A stretch of 64,000 nucleotides of DNA from Paraburkholderia ferrariae NBRC 106233. Its GTDB lineage: Bacteria > Pseudomonadota > Gammaproteobacteria > Burkholderiales > Burkholderiaceae. The first letter of the stretch is position 1. The number at the start of each line of letters is the position of its first letter. The stretch lies in assembly GCF_000685035.1 (NCBI RefSeq), contig NZ_BAYB01000029.1:62001-126000 (forward strand), in the 5' to 3' direction. Under the pieces are notes generated by a model. That model did not search any database. It had not been told where the DNA came from and was given only the letters and a program-made list of their open reading frames with translations. Shown one piece after another: positions 7,966 to 16,460 of the stretch. The translations under genes and the position numbers were made by a program.

Positions 7966-10215
7966 TCAGTACCGTGCCGTGAGCGTGACGAAGGCCGAGC
8001 GGCCCGGCGCGATCGACGCATAGTGCGTGGGATAGGCCTGGTCGAAGTACGTGCGGTTGAAGAGATTCTGCACGTTCAGCTGCACTTCGAGATGCTTGTT
8101 GATGCGGTAGTCGGCCGTTGCGTCGAAGCGCCAGTACGAAGGCACCGCATGCAGATTCGCGGTGTCGCCGTACACCTGCGACATGTAGAACGCCCCGCCG
8201 CCAATCGTGAATTGCGGCAGCACGTCATACGTCGTCCACATCGTGAAGCTGTTCTTCGGCGTATTCGGGAACGCGTGGCCGTTGTCGGACGTGGTCTTGC
8301 CGTTGTCGCGCAGTTCGCTCTTCAGCCAGGTGTAGCCGCCGAAGACCTGCCACTTGTCGGTAAGCTTGCCCGCCACGCCGAGTTCGAGGCCCTGCACGCG
8401 CTTGTTGCCCACCATCGCATAGGTGTTGTCGGGCAGCGTCACGCGCGCGTTCGTGGTGTCGATCTGGAACAGCGCGCCGGTGAGCGAGACGCGGTTGTTC
8501 AGCAAATCCCATTTCGTGCCGAATTCGATGCTGCGGTTCTTTTCGGGGCCGAGGTCCGCCGCATTGGCGCCGACTCCGCCGCGGCCCGGCGTGAGCGACT
8601 GCGTTTCGCTGCCCTGGCCGAGCAGCGAGCCCGCGGGCGTGGCGGAGGTGGCAATCGATGCATACATGCTGCCGTTGCGCGCCGGCTTGAAGACGAGGCC
8701 GAGCTGGTAGTTGAAGAGCGTGTCGTCGCGGTCGATCTTCGCGCCGCCGTTTGCCATCGTGTTCTGGAAGCGCGTGGTGTAGTCGTCCACGCGCAGGCCC
8801 ACGTTGGCCTGCCAGCGCGGCGCGAGTTCGATCGTGTCGAAGGCGTAGAGCGACCTGGTGATCGTGCGCTGGTGGGTCGGGTCGTTGTTCTTGCGGATCG
8901 AGCCTGCCCACGGGTCGTGCGGATTGGGCGTCCACAGGCTCGTGCAGTTGTAGCCCGAGGGGGCGCCGATCCCCGCCGTGCGGCAGATCGCGCCCGTGCC
9001 CGTGGCCACCGTATAGGCGTCGTTTTCGCTGCTCTCGCGCGAGAATTCGAGGCCGGTCGTGAAGTTGTGCTTGAGAAAGCCGGTCTTGAACTCGCCGTAG
9101 AGCTCGGTCTGGTTCGCGAGGCTCCACACGTCGCTCGCGCGCGTGTTCGCGCGGCGCCAGACCATGCCGTTGGCCACGTTGCCCTGGCTGTCGTCGGGCT
9201 GGGTCCAGATGTAGTCCTGGCTCGACTTCGTGTAGCGCGTGGTGTTGCGGATCGAGAGCGACGGCGTGATGTCGTGCTCGATGCGTACCGTGCCGATGTC
9301 CGACTGGGTCTTGCGGAAATCGCGGTCCACGAGGCCGTAAAAGTCATGGCGATCGACGTCGGCAGGGTAGAGCGTATTCATACCCTTCGGCTTGTTCGAA
9401 CTCGTGTAGTAGTACGGAATACCGCTGTCCGGGAGATCGTCCGTTTGCAGGTGGTAATAGCTGGCCGTCACGCGCGTGGAAGTGCCGAGCCCGAACGCCA
9501 CCGATGGCGCCACGCCCCAGCGCTCGTTGTTCACGGCGTCGCGCCCGGCCACGTCGTTGTTGTGCGAGAGCAGGTTCAGGCGGAAAGCGGCGTGGTCGGC
9601 GAACTGCCAGTTGCCGTCGGCGGTGAAGCGGCGGTAGCGGTCGGTGCCGAGGCCCACGTTGCCTTCGGCCGCGTTGCCGAGGTGCGGCGCCTTGCTCACG
9701 ATGTTGATGCTGCCGCCCGCGCCGCCGCGGCCGCCGTATGCGCCATCCGCGCCTTTGATCACTTCGATGCTTTCGGTGTTGAAGACTTCGTGCGTCGTCG
9801 CGCCGATATCGCGCATGCCGTCCACGAACAGGCTGCCCTGGGTGTCGTAGCCGCGGATGAAGGGCCGGTCGCCCAGCGGGTTGCCGCCCTCGCCCGCACC
9901 GAAGGTGATGCCCGGCACGGTGCGCAGCGCTTCGGACATCGTGCTCGCACCCGTGCTCTTGATGAGTGCTTCGGGAATCACGGTGACCGACTTCGGCGTA
10001 TCGACGAGCGGCGCGGTGAATTTGATGTCGGAGGCGTGATCGGTCTTGAAGCTGGGCGTGTTCTGGCCCGAGACCTGGATGGGCGCAAGCTGGCCCTCGC
10101 GGTCGGTGGCAGGCTCGGTGGCGGCGGATTGTGCGAGCGCGGGGCTCGCCGCGAGCACGCTGCACAGGGTGGTGCTGAGTTTGCCGAGCTTGAGCTCGTC
10201 GGCGCGCGACTTCAT
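7966..10215 (-). CDS. TonB-dependent siderophore receptor (Fiu/PiuA-like)
   Basis: 749 residues with the ATG at 10213-10215, which has AGGA 8 bases upstream; in-frame starts at 10230 (ATG) and 10242 (TTG) also exist. A signal peptide ends at ASPALA. The plug domain follows with TPKSVTVIPEALI, GASTMSEALRTVPGITFGAG, RPFIRGYDTQGSLFVDGMRD and GADGAYGGRGGAGGSIN. The barrel ends with the outer-membrane consensus FVTLTARY. It takes up ferric catecholate-type siderophores with TonB energy in its closest relatives. It heads the operon with the Sel1 and piuC genes, which supports a Fiu/PiuA assignment. Confidence 0.87.
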   Translation of the reverse strand: MKSRADELKLGKLSTTLCSVLAASPALAQSAATEPATDREGQLAPIQVSGQNTPSFKTDHASDIKFTAPLVDTPKSVTVIPEALIKSTGASTMSEALRTVPGITFGAGEGGNPLGDRPFIRGYDTQGSLFVDGMRDIGATTHEVFNTESIEVIKGADGAYGGRGGAGGSINIVSKAPHLGNAAEGNVGLGTDRYRRFTADGNWQFADHAAFRLNLLSHNNDVAGRDAVNNERWGVAPSVAFGLGTSTRVTASYYHLQTDDLPDSGIPYYYTSSNKPKGMNTLYPADVDRHDFYGLVDRDFRKTQSDIGTVRIEHDITPSLSIRNTTRYTKSSQDYIWTQPDDSQGNVANGMVWRRANTRASDVWSLANQTELYGEFKTGFLKHNFTTGLEFSRESSENDAYTVATGTGAICRTAGIGAPSGYNCTSLWTPNPHDPWAGSIRKNNDPTHQRTITRSLYAFDTIELAPRWQANVGLRVDDYTTRFQNTMANGGAKIDRDDTLFNYQLGLVFKPARNGSMYASIATSATPAGSLLGQGSETQSLTPGRGGVGANAADLGPEKNRSIEFGTKWDLLNNRVSLTGALFQIDTTNARVTLPDNTYAMVGNKRVQGLELGVAGKLTDKWQVFGGYTWLKSELRDNGKTTSDNGHAFPNTPKNSFTMWTTYDVLPQFTIGGGAFYMSQVYGDTANLHAVPSYWRFDATADYRINKHLEVQLNVQNLFNRTYFDQAYPTHYASIAPGRSAFVTLTARY

Positions 10216-10320
10216 ACCTCTCGTCCTCATGGTTGGCTGCAATGAGGACGGCGTTCCTTACCGATTCATTGCTATTAATTACAAATTGTTTTCGACGAGC
10301 ATTCTATTCAATAAACATGT

Positions 10321-10340
10321 AATTGAGAAGCGTTTGCATT
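10321..10340. promoter_or_regulatory. Possible Fur box upstream of the siderophore receptor
   Basis: Within an AT-rich patch (about 10255-10345), the minus strand reads AATGCAAACGCTTCTCAATT, similar in outline to the AATGCnAATnATTCTCATT-like Fur sites of Burkholderia. It lies about 105 bases upstream of the chosen start codon. It is an eye match with several deviations; the neighbourhood of iron genes makes Fur control likely in any case. Confidence 0.35.
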
Positions 10341-10482
10341 GATGCCTAATGCTGATGGAGGGAAGGGTTTTTGCAGAATGACGTATAGATGGATGAAATT
10401 GAGCGAAAAAGGTTGAGATATGAAGGTAGATGCGCGGGTTTGCCAGGCTATAGACTGGCGGATCGGCGGGGAGGGCTACGTT

Positions 10483-11412
10483 TTACGCCTGCGTTCGACC
10501 TGTGGCCGAGACCATCGCCGCCACCGTCCCACGCAGCCAGACATGCGCCGGATCGTTCTGGCTGCGCGGATGCCAGCCCGCCAGCATGGTGAACCCGCGT
10601 GCGTCGAACGGCAGTTCGAAGAGGTCGAGCCGGTCCCGGTAGCGGGCGATCAACCGCTCGGGCAGGGTCGCGATGTAGTCGGTGCAGGCCAGCACGTCGG
10701 GCACGAGCGTGAAATGCTGCACCGACAAGGCCACGCGCCGCGCGCGGCCGAGCGTTTCGAGATGCTCGTCCATGAAGCCGAAGAAGCTGCCGCCCGAGGT
10801 GGAGACGAGGACATGGCCGAAGGCGCAGTAATCGTCGAGGGTATAGGGCCCGGTGCCGCGCGGATGCCCTTTGCGCTGCGCCGCCACGAAACGTTCTTCG
10901 TAGAGGCGCCGCGCCTTGAGCGTGGGCGGCAGCATGCGTTCGGAGCCGAGCAGCAGGTCGAGTTCGCCGCGCTCGAAGCGCTCGGCCAGTCCCGCGAGTT
11001 CGGCGGAAACGAACGCCAGTTGCACGCGCGGCCCGGCGAGGCGCGGCCAGTTCTCCATCAGCGGCAAGCCCAGCACGACAACCGACTGGTCGCTCGCGGC
11101 CACGACGAAGCGGCGCGCGTCGGCAAGCGGGTCGAACACAGGCTGCCGCCGCACCACGGTTTCGAGCGTGCGCAGCGCGGACTGCAACGGCTCCATCAAT
11201 TCGAGCGCGCGGGCGGTGCGCGTCATGCCGCGGCCGTTCGCGGCCGGAATCAGGAGCGGGTCGCCGAATAGCTGGCGCAGCCGCGCAAGCTGGGCCGAAA
11301 CGGCAGGCTGGGAGAGGTTCAGCCGCGCGGCGGCGCGCGTGACGTTCGATTCGGCGAGCAGGGCGTCGAGCGAAACGAGCAGATTCAGGTCGATGCCGGA
11401 GAGATCAGTCAC
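10483..11412 (-). CDS. LysR-family transcriptional regulator
   Basis: 309 residues from a GTG at 11410-11412; a TTG at 11445 would add 11 residues and neither has a clear Shine-Dalgarno. The winged HTH is at about residues 6-65 (GIDLNLLVSLDALLAESNVTRAA, QPAVSAQLARLRQLFGDPLL), of the NodD/NahR-like subgroup. The remaining residues form the two-lobed effector domain. It is divergent from the dehydrogenase gene at 11504, the classical LysR arrangement, so it probably controls that gene and itself from the 90-base spacer. Confidence 0.85.
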   Translation of the reverse strand: MTDLSGIDLNLLVSLDALLAESNVTRAAARLNLSQPAVSAQLARLRQLFGDPLLIPAANGRGMTRTARALELMEPLQSALRTLETVVRRQPVFDPLADARRFVVAASDQSVVVLGLPLMENWPRLAGPRVQLAFVSAELAGLAERFERGELDLLLGSERMLPPTLKARRLYEERFVAAQRKGHPRGTGPYTLDDYCAFGHVLVSTSGGSFFGFMDEHLETLGRARRVALSVQHFTLVPDVLACTDYIATLPERLIARYRDRLDLFELPFDARGFTMLAGWHPRSQNDPAHVWLRGTVAAMVSATGRTQA

Positions 11413-11503
11413 GTGGATGGGTGGAATTAGAGGAATTGATTTCAAGAATACGTGGCGGACACCTACAGTTCAATCCGTCAATCGATTCCGAACGGAGAAG
11501 ACC

Positions 11504-12634
11504 ATGAAAGCCTGGATGCTCGATACCCCCGGCCAGCCGCTCGCGCTGCGCGACGAAACGCAACCGGAACCGCGCCGCGGCACGCTGCTCGTGCGCGTGG
11601 AGGCCGTGCCGCTCTTGAGCTATACGCGTCAGTACCTGCGCGGCGAGCTGCCCTACGCTTATCCGCCGGGGCCGTTCTCGCCCGGCACCAACGGCATTGG
11701 CCGCGTGATCGCCGTCGGCGAGGGCGTTTATGGCGGCTACCGCGCCGGCCAGCGCGTTGCGCTGAGCCCCTACTGGGTGTCCGACGAAGCGTTGCGCGAG
11801 CCGGAGCAGGCCCTGATCGGGTTGACCGCCATCAGCCCCGGCAGTGCCGCGATGCTGGCCGATTTTCCGCATGGCACCCTGCGCGAAGCCGCGGAGTTTC
11901 CGGCTTCGACGGTGTTCCCGCTCGACGGGCTCGACGCGCTGCCGTCCGCCCGGCTTGCGGCGCTGGGCAAGCTCGTCGTGCCGTTCGGCGGCTTGCGGCG
12001 CGGGCGCCTTGCCGCGGGCGAAACGGTGATCGTGAACGGCGCGGCCGGGGCGTTTGGCTCGGCGGCCGTGCTGGGTGCGCTGGCGCTCGGCGCGAGCCGG
12101 GTGGTGGCTGTGGGACGCCGCGCTCAGGCGCTGGCGGAGATCGCAGGGCGGGCCGGTACGCGTGTCGTCACCGTCGCACTGAGCGGCGATGCGGCGCGCG
12201 ATGTCGCCGCGATTCGCGAAGCTTCAGGCGGCGGCGCCGATCTGGCCTTCGACATGCTGGGCCACGCCACCGACGCGCAAGCGACGCTCGCCTGCCTGCG
12301 CAGCCTGCGGCGCAACGGCCGCATGGTGCTGATGGGCAGCATGGCGTGCGATCTGCCGCTCGCTTACGGGGAGATGCTCATCAACAACTGGGAGGTGATG
12401 GGCCACTTCATGTACAGCGGCGCGGATTACCGGGCGCTGATTGCGCTGGCGGCATCGGGGCAGTTGCCGCTCGATGCGGTGGAGGTGGAGCGTTACCCGT
12501 TCGGGCAGCTCGAAGCCGCTATCGATGCGGCGGGGGAGGCGCAGGGGCTGCGCTGCGTAGTCGTGGAGATGCGTGGAGATGCCGTGACCCATGCGGTGGA
12601 AAATCCCGTGGGAAACGCGCCGCGAGAAGCGTAA
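11504..12634 (+). CDS. Zinc-independent medium-chain dehydrogenase/reductase (quinone-oxidoreductase-like)
   Basis: 376 residues; ATG with GGAG 7 bases upstream. MDR fold: N-terminal GroES-like domain with FSPGTNGIGRVIAVGEGVYG, then a Rossmann domain with VIVNGAAGAFGSAAVLGALALGA and a cofactor strand ending VVAVGRR, suggesting NADPH. The Cys/His catalytic zinc ligands and four-Cys structural lobe of alcohol dehydrogenases are absent. The C-terminus (NNWEVMGHFMYSG) is typical of these proteins. Substrate unknown; a reactive enone or aldehyde is plausible. Divergent from a LysR regulator. Confidence 0.75.
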   Translation: MKAWMLDTPGQPLALRDETQPEPRRGTLLVRVEAVPLLSYTRQYLRGELPYAYPPGPFSPGTNGIGRVIAVGEGVYGGYRAGQRVALSPYWVSDEALREPEQALIGLTAISPGSAAMLADFPHGTLREAAEFPASTVFPLDGLDALPSARLAALGKLVVPFGGLRRGRLAAGETVIVNGAAGAFGSAAVLGALALGASRVVAVGRRAQALAEIAGRAGTRVVTVALSGDAARDVAAIREASGGGADLAFDMLGHATDAQATLACLRSLRRNGRMVLMGSMACDLPLAYGEMLINNWEVMGHFMYSGADYRALIALAASGQLPLDAVEVERYPFGQLEAAIDAAGEAQGLRCVVVEMRGDAVTHAVENPVGNAPREA

Positions 12635-12645
12635 AACCCGCGCGC

Positions 12646-12672
12646 GGCCGGGAAGCATCGCGCTTCCCGGCC
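12646..12672. terminator. Hairpin between convergent genes (possible bidirectional terminator)
   Basis: Perfect 11-bp stem GGCCGGGAAGC / GCTTCCCGGCC with a 5-base loop, centred between the stops of the dehydrogenase (plus) and the carbamoyltransferase (minus). There is no T-run on either side, so intrinsic termination is uncertain. Confidence 0.4.
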
Positions 12673-12724
12673 CGCTGGCGTCTGAAGATTACGCTGCGGA
12701 TCGTGCTCCAGACCGCGCCGCCGT

Positions 12725-14017
12725 TCAGTCGATGCCGTGGAACACGGCGTCGTCCGGGCCGAGGTAGACGGGCGGGCGCCAGGCGGCGTCGCGCATCGAG
12801 TGCTGCACCAGCGTGTCCACACCCAGCAGCACCGCGAAGATCGCCATGCGCACCGGAATGCCGTTGTCGGTCTGGCGGAAGATCGCGAGGCGCGGGTCGT
12901 GGTTCAGGTCCGTCGAAAGATCGTTCGCGCCCGGGCGGCTGTCGCGCGGCAGCGGGTGCATGATCAGCGTGTCCGGGCCGCAGACCGAATCCACGAGCGC
13001 CTGGTTGATCTGGAACTCGGGCGTGTAGCCTTCGAACGACTCGTCGGCGAAGCGCTCCTTCTGGATGCGCGTGGCGTACACCACATCCGCGCCGCGCAGG
13101 CCCGCCGTGAGGTCGGTCGTCTGCTCGACCACGTGGCCGTTGGTCGAGATCTTGTCCACGATGTACGCGGGCATTTCCAGCATCGGCGGCGAAATGAGCG
13201 TGAACTTGATGCCGCGGTAGAGCGCGAGCAGCTTCACGAGCGAGTGCACGGTGCGGCCGTACTTGAGGTCGCCCACGAGCGCGATGTGCGCGCCGTCGAC
13301 GATCTTGCCGAGCCGCGAGAACTCGCGCTGGATCGTGTAGAGATCGAGCAGGGCCTGGCTCGGGTGCTCGCCGGGGCCGTCGCCGCCGTTGATCACGGGG
13401 ATGTTCACCGCGCGCGCGAACTCGGCCACCGAACCTTGATCAGGATGCCGAATCACCATCGCATCCACGTAGCCGGCCATCACGCGGCTCGTGTCGTAGA
13501 TCGATTCGCCCTTCGCCATCGACGAGAACGTGAAGCCGGTCGTATCGCACACCGAACCGCCCAGGCGGCAGAACGCGGCCCCGAAGCTCACGCGCGTACG
13601 CGTGCTCGCTTCGAAGAACAGGTTGCCGAGCACCGCGCCTTCGAGCACGCGCGAGATTTTCCGGCGGCGTGCGATGGGCTGCATGATGTCGGCCACGCGG
13701 AAGAGGGCTTCCACCGAGTCGCGCGAGAACTGATCGACGGACAGCAGCTGCGGCCGGCCCTCGAACTGGATCTGGCTGGCGAGCGATTGCGGGTCTACGC
13801 TTTGCGTATAGCCTTCGCGCAATTCGCCGTTGCCGACGATTTCCGATACGAAGCGTTCGACGATCTCCGGCATGGCCCGCGATTCCTGCGACTCTTCGGG
13901 CAGAAGCCAGGTGTCGAGCGCCCGGCGCGAGACGCCGATGCGGCTCGCGAACACGTCGCGGGTCATGTTCAGACGCCGCATGGCGTCGCGAAGGAAGGCT
14001 TGTTGCGGGACGCTCAT
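12725..14017 (-). CDS. Aspartate carbamoyltransferase with HTH-like N-terminal extension
   Basis: 430 residues from the ATG at 14015-14017 (AGG 7 bases upstream). Residues from about 70 form a carbamoyltransferase: the carbamoyl-phosphate loop EASTRTRVSF, the GGDGPGEHPSQALLDLYT segment and the MHPLPRDSRPG motif are all present, so the enzyme should condense carbamoyl phosphate with aspartate in pyrimidine synthesis. The first 60 residues are extra compared with a normal PyrB of about 310 residues and read like an XRE-type helix-turn-helix (NMTRDVFASRIGVSRRALDTWL). I assume a stand-alone, second-type enzyme; no pyrC or pyrI is adjacent. Confidence 0.85.
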   Translation of the reverse strand: MSVPQQAFLRDAMRRLNMTRDVFASRIGVSRRALDTWLLPEESQESRAMPEIVERFVSEIVGNGELREGYTQSVDPQSLASQIQFEGRPQLLSVDQFSRDSVEALFRVADIMQPIARRRKISRVLEGAVLGNLFFEASTRTRVSFGAAFCRLGGSVCDTTGFTFSSMAKGESIYDTSRVMAGYVDAMVIRHPDQGSVAEFARAVNIPVINGGDGPGEHPSQALLDLYTIQREFSRLGKIVDGAHIALVGDLKYGRTVHSLVKLLALYRGIKFTLISPPMLEMPAYIVDKISTNGHVVEQTTDLTAGLRGADVVYATRIQKERFADESFEGYTPEFQINQALVDSVCGPDTLIMHPLPRDSRPGANDLSTDLNHDPRLAIFRQTDNGIPVRMAIFAVLLGVDTLVQHSMRDAAWRPPVYLGPDDAVFHGID

Positions 14018-14506
14018 GCAGGCACCTTTGAGTCGGGTTGATGTACGCGGTGCGTATATTAGTGGGACGCTGACAGAAGTCAAGCCCTTTTGTCGTGGAT
14101 GACCGTGGGCGGCGTCGCGCCGCAGTGCGGCGGCGGTTCGGGCAGGAGCGCGCCACATGCGCCGTGCCGATCACGCAGGGCTGCCGTGCCCCCCGGCAGC
14201 CTCGAACACGCGCGCGATTGCCCCATCCCGGTTACACTGCGCAACATGTCACGCACCCCCGTCCGCCACGATCGACCGAATACCGCCGCTACGCGCGCGG
14301 TGCCTGCGTTCGTGCGCGCCGTGGCGGTCTGCGTGAACGCCAAAGCCAAAAAACAGCTGCTCATCTGACCGGAGCCTGCTGTTCCGTCAGATGATGTGCG
14401 ACGGAACAGCCAGTCGAAGGCGCCCTGCCTCCCGCATCCCCGGCTTGCTTCCCTCCTGCGCACCGCACGACGGACTTTTCGATACGGTCGAGTTCAAGGG
14501 AAAGTC
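14018..14506. other. Divergent intergenic region with one perfect hairpin
   Basis: Nearly 490 bases between divergent genes. A possible 40-codon frame at 14246-14368 lacks a ribosome binding site and is not called. The only clear structure is the inverted repeat listed at 14378-14410. Confidence 0.5.
14378..14410. repeat. Perfect 11-bp inverted repeat upstream of the DapA-family gene
   Basis: GCTGTTCCGTC and GACGGAACAGC flank an 11-base loop, starting about 130 bases before the ATG at 14507. There is no T-run. It could be a protein-binding dyad or a leader hairpin. Confidence 0.5.
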
Positions 14507-15361
14507 ATGTCCAACTTTTCGGGTATCTGGATTCCGCTCATCACGCCGTTCAACGCGGGCGAGGTCGATCACGCCGCGCTCGACGCGCTCGTGCGCCACT
14601 ACGTGCGCACGGGCGTGGCCGGTTTCGTGGCGCTCGGCACGACGGGCGAACCCGCCGCGCTCGACGCACGCGAGCAGGATGCGGTGCTCGCGACCGTGCT
14701 GGCGGCGGCCGGTGCCGTGCCGGTGGTTGCGGGCGTGAGCGGCAACCACACGGCTTCGGTGTGCGAGCGCGTGAGCGAGTTGAATGCACTGCCGATTGCG
14801 GGCGTGCTGGCGGCCGCGCCGTATTACATCCGGCCCTCGCAGGCCGGCGTGATCGGCCATTTCACGGCGATTGCCGACGCGAGCTGCAAGCCCGTGATCC
14901 TCTACGACATTCCGGCGCGCACCGGCGTGCGGCTCGAACTGCCGACGCTGCTGGAACTCGCGGGCCACGAACGCATTGTCGCGGTGAAGGATTGCGGCGG
15001 CTCGCTCGACAAGACGCTTTCGCTGATCCTCGACGGACGTTTGCAGGTGCTCTGCGGCGAAGATCTGGACATGTTCGGCGTACTGTGCGCGGGCGCAAGC
15101 GGCGCGATTGCGGCGTCGGCGCATCTGCAGACGGAGCGCTTCGTGGCGATGGAGCGCGCGCTGCGCGAGGGGCGGCTGGCCGAGGCGCGTTCGCTCTGGC
15201 ACGTGCTCGTGCCGCTGGTGCGCGCGTCGTTTGCGGAGCCGAATCCGGCGCCCGTGAAGGCCGCGCTGGCGCGCTGCGGGTTGATCCGCAACGAACTGCG
15301 CGCGCCGATGACGACGGCGAGCGCAGAGCTCGAAGCGGAATTAGGGGAGCGGGTGGCGTAA
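14507..15361 (+). CDS. Dihydrodipicolinate synthase/N-acetylneuraminate lyase family protein (DapA-like)
   Basis: 284 residues, slightly short for the family. Class I aldolase TIM barrel: the pyruvate-binding GTTGEPAALD at about 44-53 (Thr-Thr/Gly pair), the Tyr in ILYDIPARTG at about 133, and the Schiff-base lysine in IVAVKDCGG at about 161. The substitution of the usual E-x-T pattern by GTTGEPAAL is normal for the family. Its location beside unrelated genes does not say whether it makes dihydrodipicolinate or cleaves a keto-deoxy sugar acid. Confidence 0.75.
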   Translation: MSNFSGIWIPLITPFNAGEVDHAALDALVRHYVRTGVAGFVALGTTGEPAALDAREQDAVLATVLAAAGAVPVVAGVSGNHTASVCERVSELNALPIAGVLAAAPYYIRPSQAGVIGHFTAIADASCKPVILYDIPARTGVRLELPTLLELAGHERIVAVKDCGGSLDKTLSLILDGRLQVLCGEDLDMFGVLCAGASGAIAASAHLQTERFVAMERALREGRLAEARSLWHVLVPLVRASFAEPNPAPVKAALARCGLIRNELRAPMTTASAELEAELGERVA

Positions 15362-15392
15362 AGCGCCGGCGCAACGGCGCGCCGCGGCGCCT

Positions 15393-15725
15393 TCAGCGCG
15401 CCACGCGCACGCTCGCGCTCGCGCTGGAGCGCGAGCGCCGGCGGCGGGGACGCCCGCCTTCGGGCTCGGCGGGTTCGCCGTTCAGCAGGATGCGGCGGCC
15501 AGGCACGTGCGCGGCCACGAGGCGCGCGATGTCGAGCGCCGAGCTATCGGCGGGCACGACCTGGCGGCGCGCGCCGTCGTCGAGCGGCGTGGTCCACTCG
15601 ACGAGCAGGCAGGGGCGCCCCCAAGGCTGCTGCAGCGGACCCGAAACCCGGCAGCTCGCGACGTTTGACCGCGCGCCGTCGTTCAGCAGCGCCCGCAGGT
15701 GCATCAGCACGTCGTTTTCAACCAT
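15393..15725 (-). CDS. Hypothetical protein with Arg/Ser-rich tail
   Basis: 110 residues with an excellent AAGGAG 7 bases before the ATG at 15723-15725. The body (LLNDGARSNVASCRVSG, WGRPCLLVEWTTPLDDGARR, ALDIARLVAAHVPGRRILL) resembles a small alpha/beta domain. The last 20 residues are Arg/Ser-rich and strongly basic, perhaps nucleic-acid binding. I do not recognise the family. The codon usage is like that of its neighbours. Confidence 0.6.
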   Translation of the reverse strand: MVENDVLMHLRALLNDGARSNVASCRVSGPLQQPWGRPCLLVEWTTPLDDGARRQVVPADSSALDIARLVAAHVPGRRILLNGEPAEPEGGRPRRRRSRSSASASVRVAR

Positions 15726-16030
15726 GAACTGGCTCCTTCGTTCTTCTTCGCCTCGCCGGCCACTGCCGACGCAAGACAGGCGACGGCACCGTATAAAAAG
15801 ACGCCGCCAATGTTCCGGCGGCTCAACAGGGGTGATCGTATGGTTACAGTGAAGAATTAAATGCAGCTTAAGAGGGGGCGATGCAGCGAACACGCGTGCC
15901 GGGGCGACGCGGCAACCGAAAAACGGGCGCGCGTAAAGACACGGATCGAACGATCCGGCGAGTGACGTCCAGATAGTGAGAGACCGGGCAGATGCCTGGA
16001 AAAAGCGAGGAAAAAAGCCCGGAAAAGAGC
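15726..16030. other. Intergenic between two leftward small genes
   Basis: About 305 bases. Holds the terminator-like hairpin at 15795-15822 and presumably the promoter of the gene ending at 15393; no gene seen. Confidence 0.5.
15795..15822 (-). terminator. Putative intrinsic terminator downstream of the DUF3562 gene
   Basis: On the minus strand GCCGCC, an 8-base loop and GGCGGC are followed after GTC by TTTTTA. The stem is short (6 bp). It would end the transcript of the gene at 16031-16228 before the next leftward gene. Confidence 0.45.
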
Positions 16031-16228
16031 CTAGTGCCGCGACTTCTGCTCCTCGCGCAGCGTGGCTCTCACCTTGCGGGCCACGAATAGCGGGAGATAG
16101 TCCTGAATGCGTGCGCCTTCGCGATAGCTGTCGAAGGTATCGGCGTAGATGCGCGCGACGGTTTCCTCGGGGGTGTTGGTTTCGGTGGCAATGGTTTGAA
16201 CGATTTGCGCGACGTCGGCTTGAGGCAT
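16031..16228 (-). CDS. DUF3562-family small protein
   Basis: 65 residues; ATG preceded by GGAG with 6-base spacing. The sequence TPEETVARIYADTFDSYREGARI followed by DYLPLFVARKVRATLR matches the pattern I know for DUF3562, a small, probably helical, Burkholderiales protein family of unknown function. No signal peptide or cysteine. Confidence 0.7.
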   Translation of the reverse strand: MPQADVAQIVQTIATETNTPEETVARIYADTFDSYREGARIQDYLPLFVARKVRATLREEQKSRH

Positions 16229-16406
16229 GAGGGTCTCCAGTCAGCGGGGCGAGGCAGGGGCGGGGTAAAAAGCGCAGGGTTTCCATTAGAGGACACGGCC
16301 GCGCCGGGCGCCAATTGAATCGCCCTATGGAATACGCGCCGAGGAGGCGGCGGGGTGGATGACTTTCGGCGTTCCCGCGCGCCGTCGCTGCGCGTTGCGC
16401 CATACG

Positions 16407-16441
16407 AAAAAAGGGGCGGCTGTGGCCACCCCTTTTTCTCT
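16407..16441 (-). terminator. Intrinsic terminator of the Old Yellow Enzyme gene
   Basis: Minus strand: GGGGTGGC, loop CACA, GCCGCCCC, then six T. An A-run on the other side makes it potentially bidirectional. It lies 20 bases beyond the stop codon at 16461. Confidence 0.85.
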
Positions 16442-16460
16442 CATTGGCTGCGACGCGATG

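Noticed and set aside
14246..14368. Possible 40-residue gene between the carbamoyltransferase and DapA-family genes
   Set aside because: No ribosome binding site, no signal peptide and Arg/Ala-rich composition.
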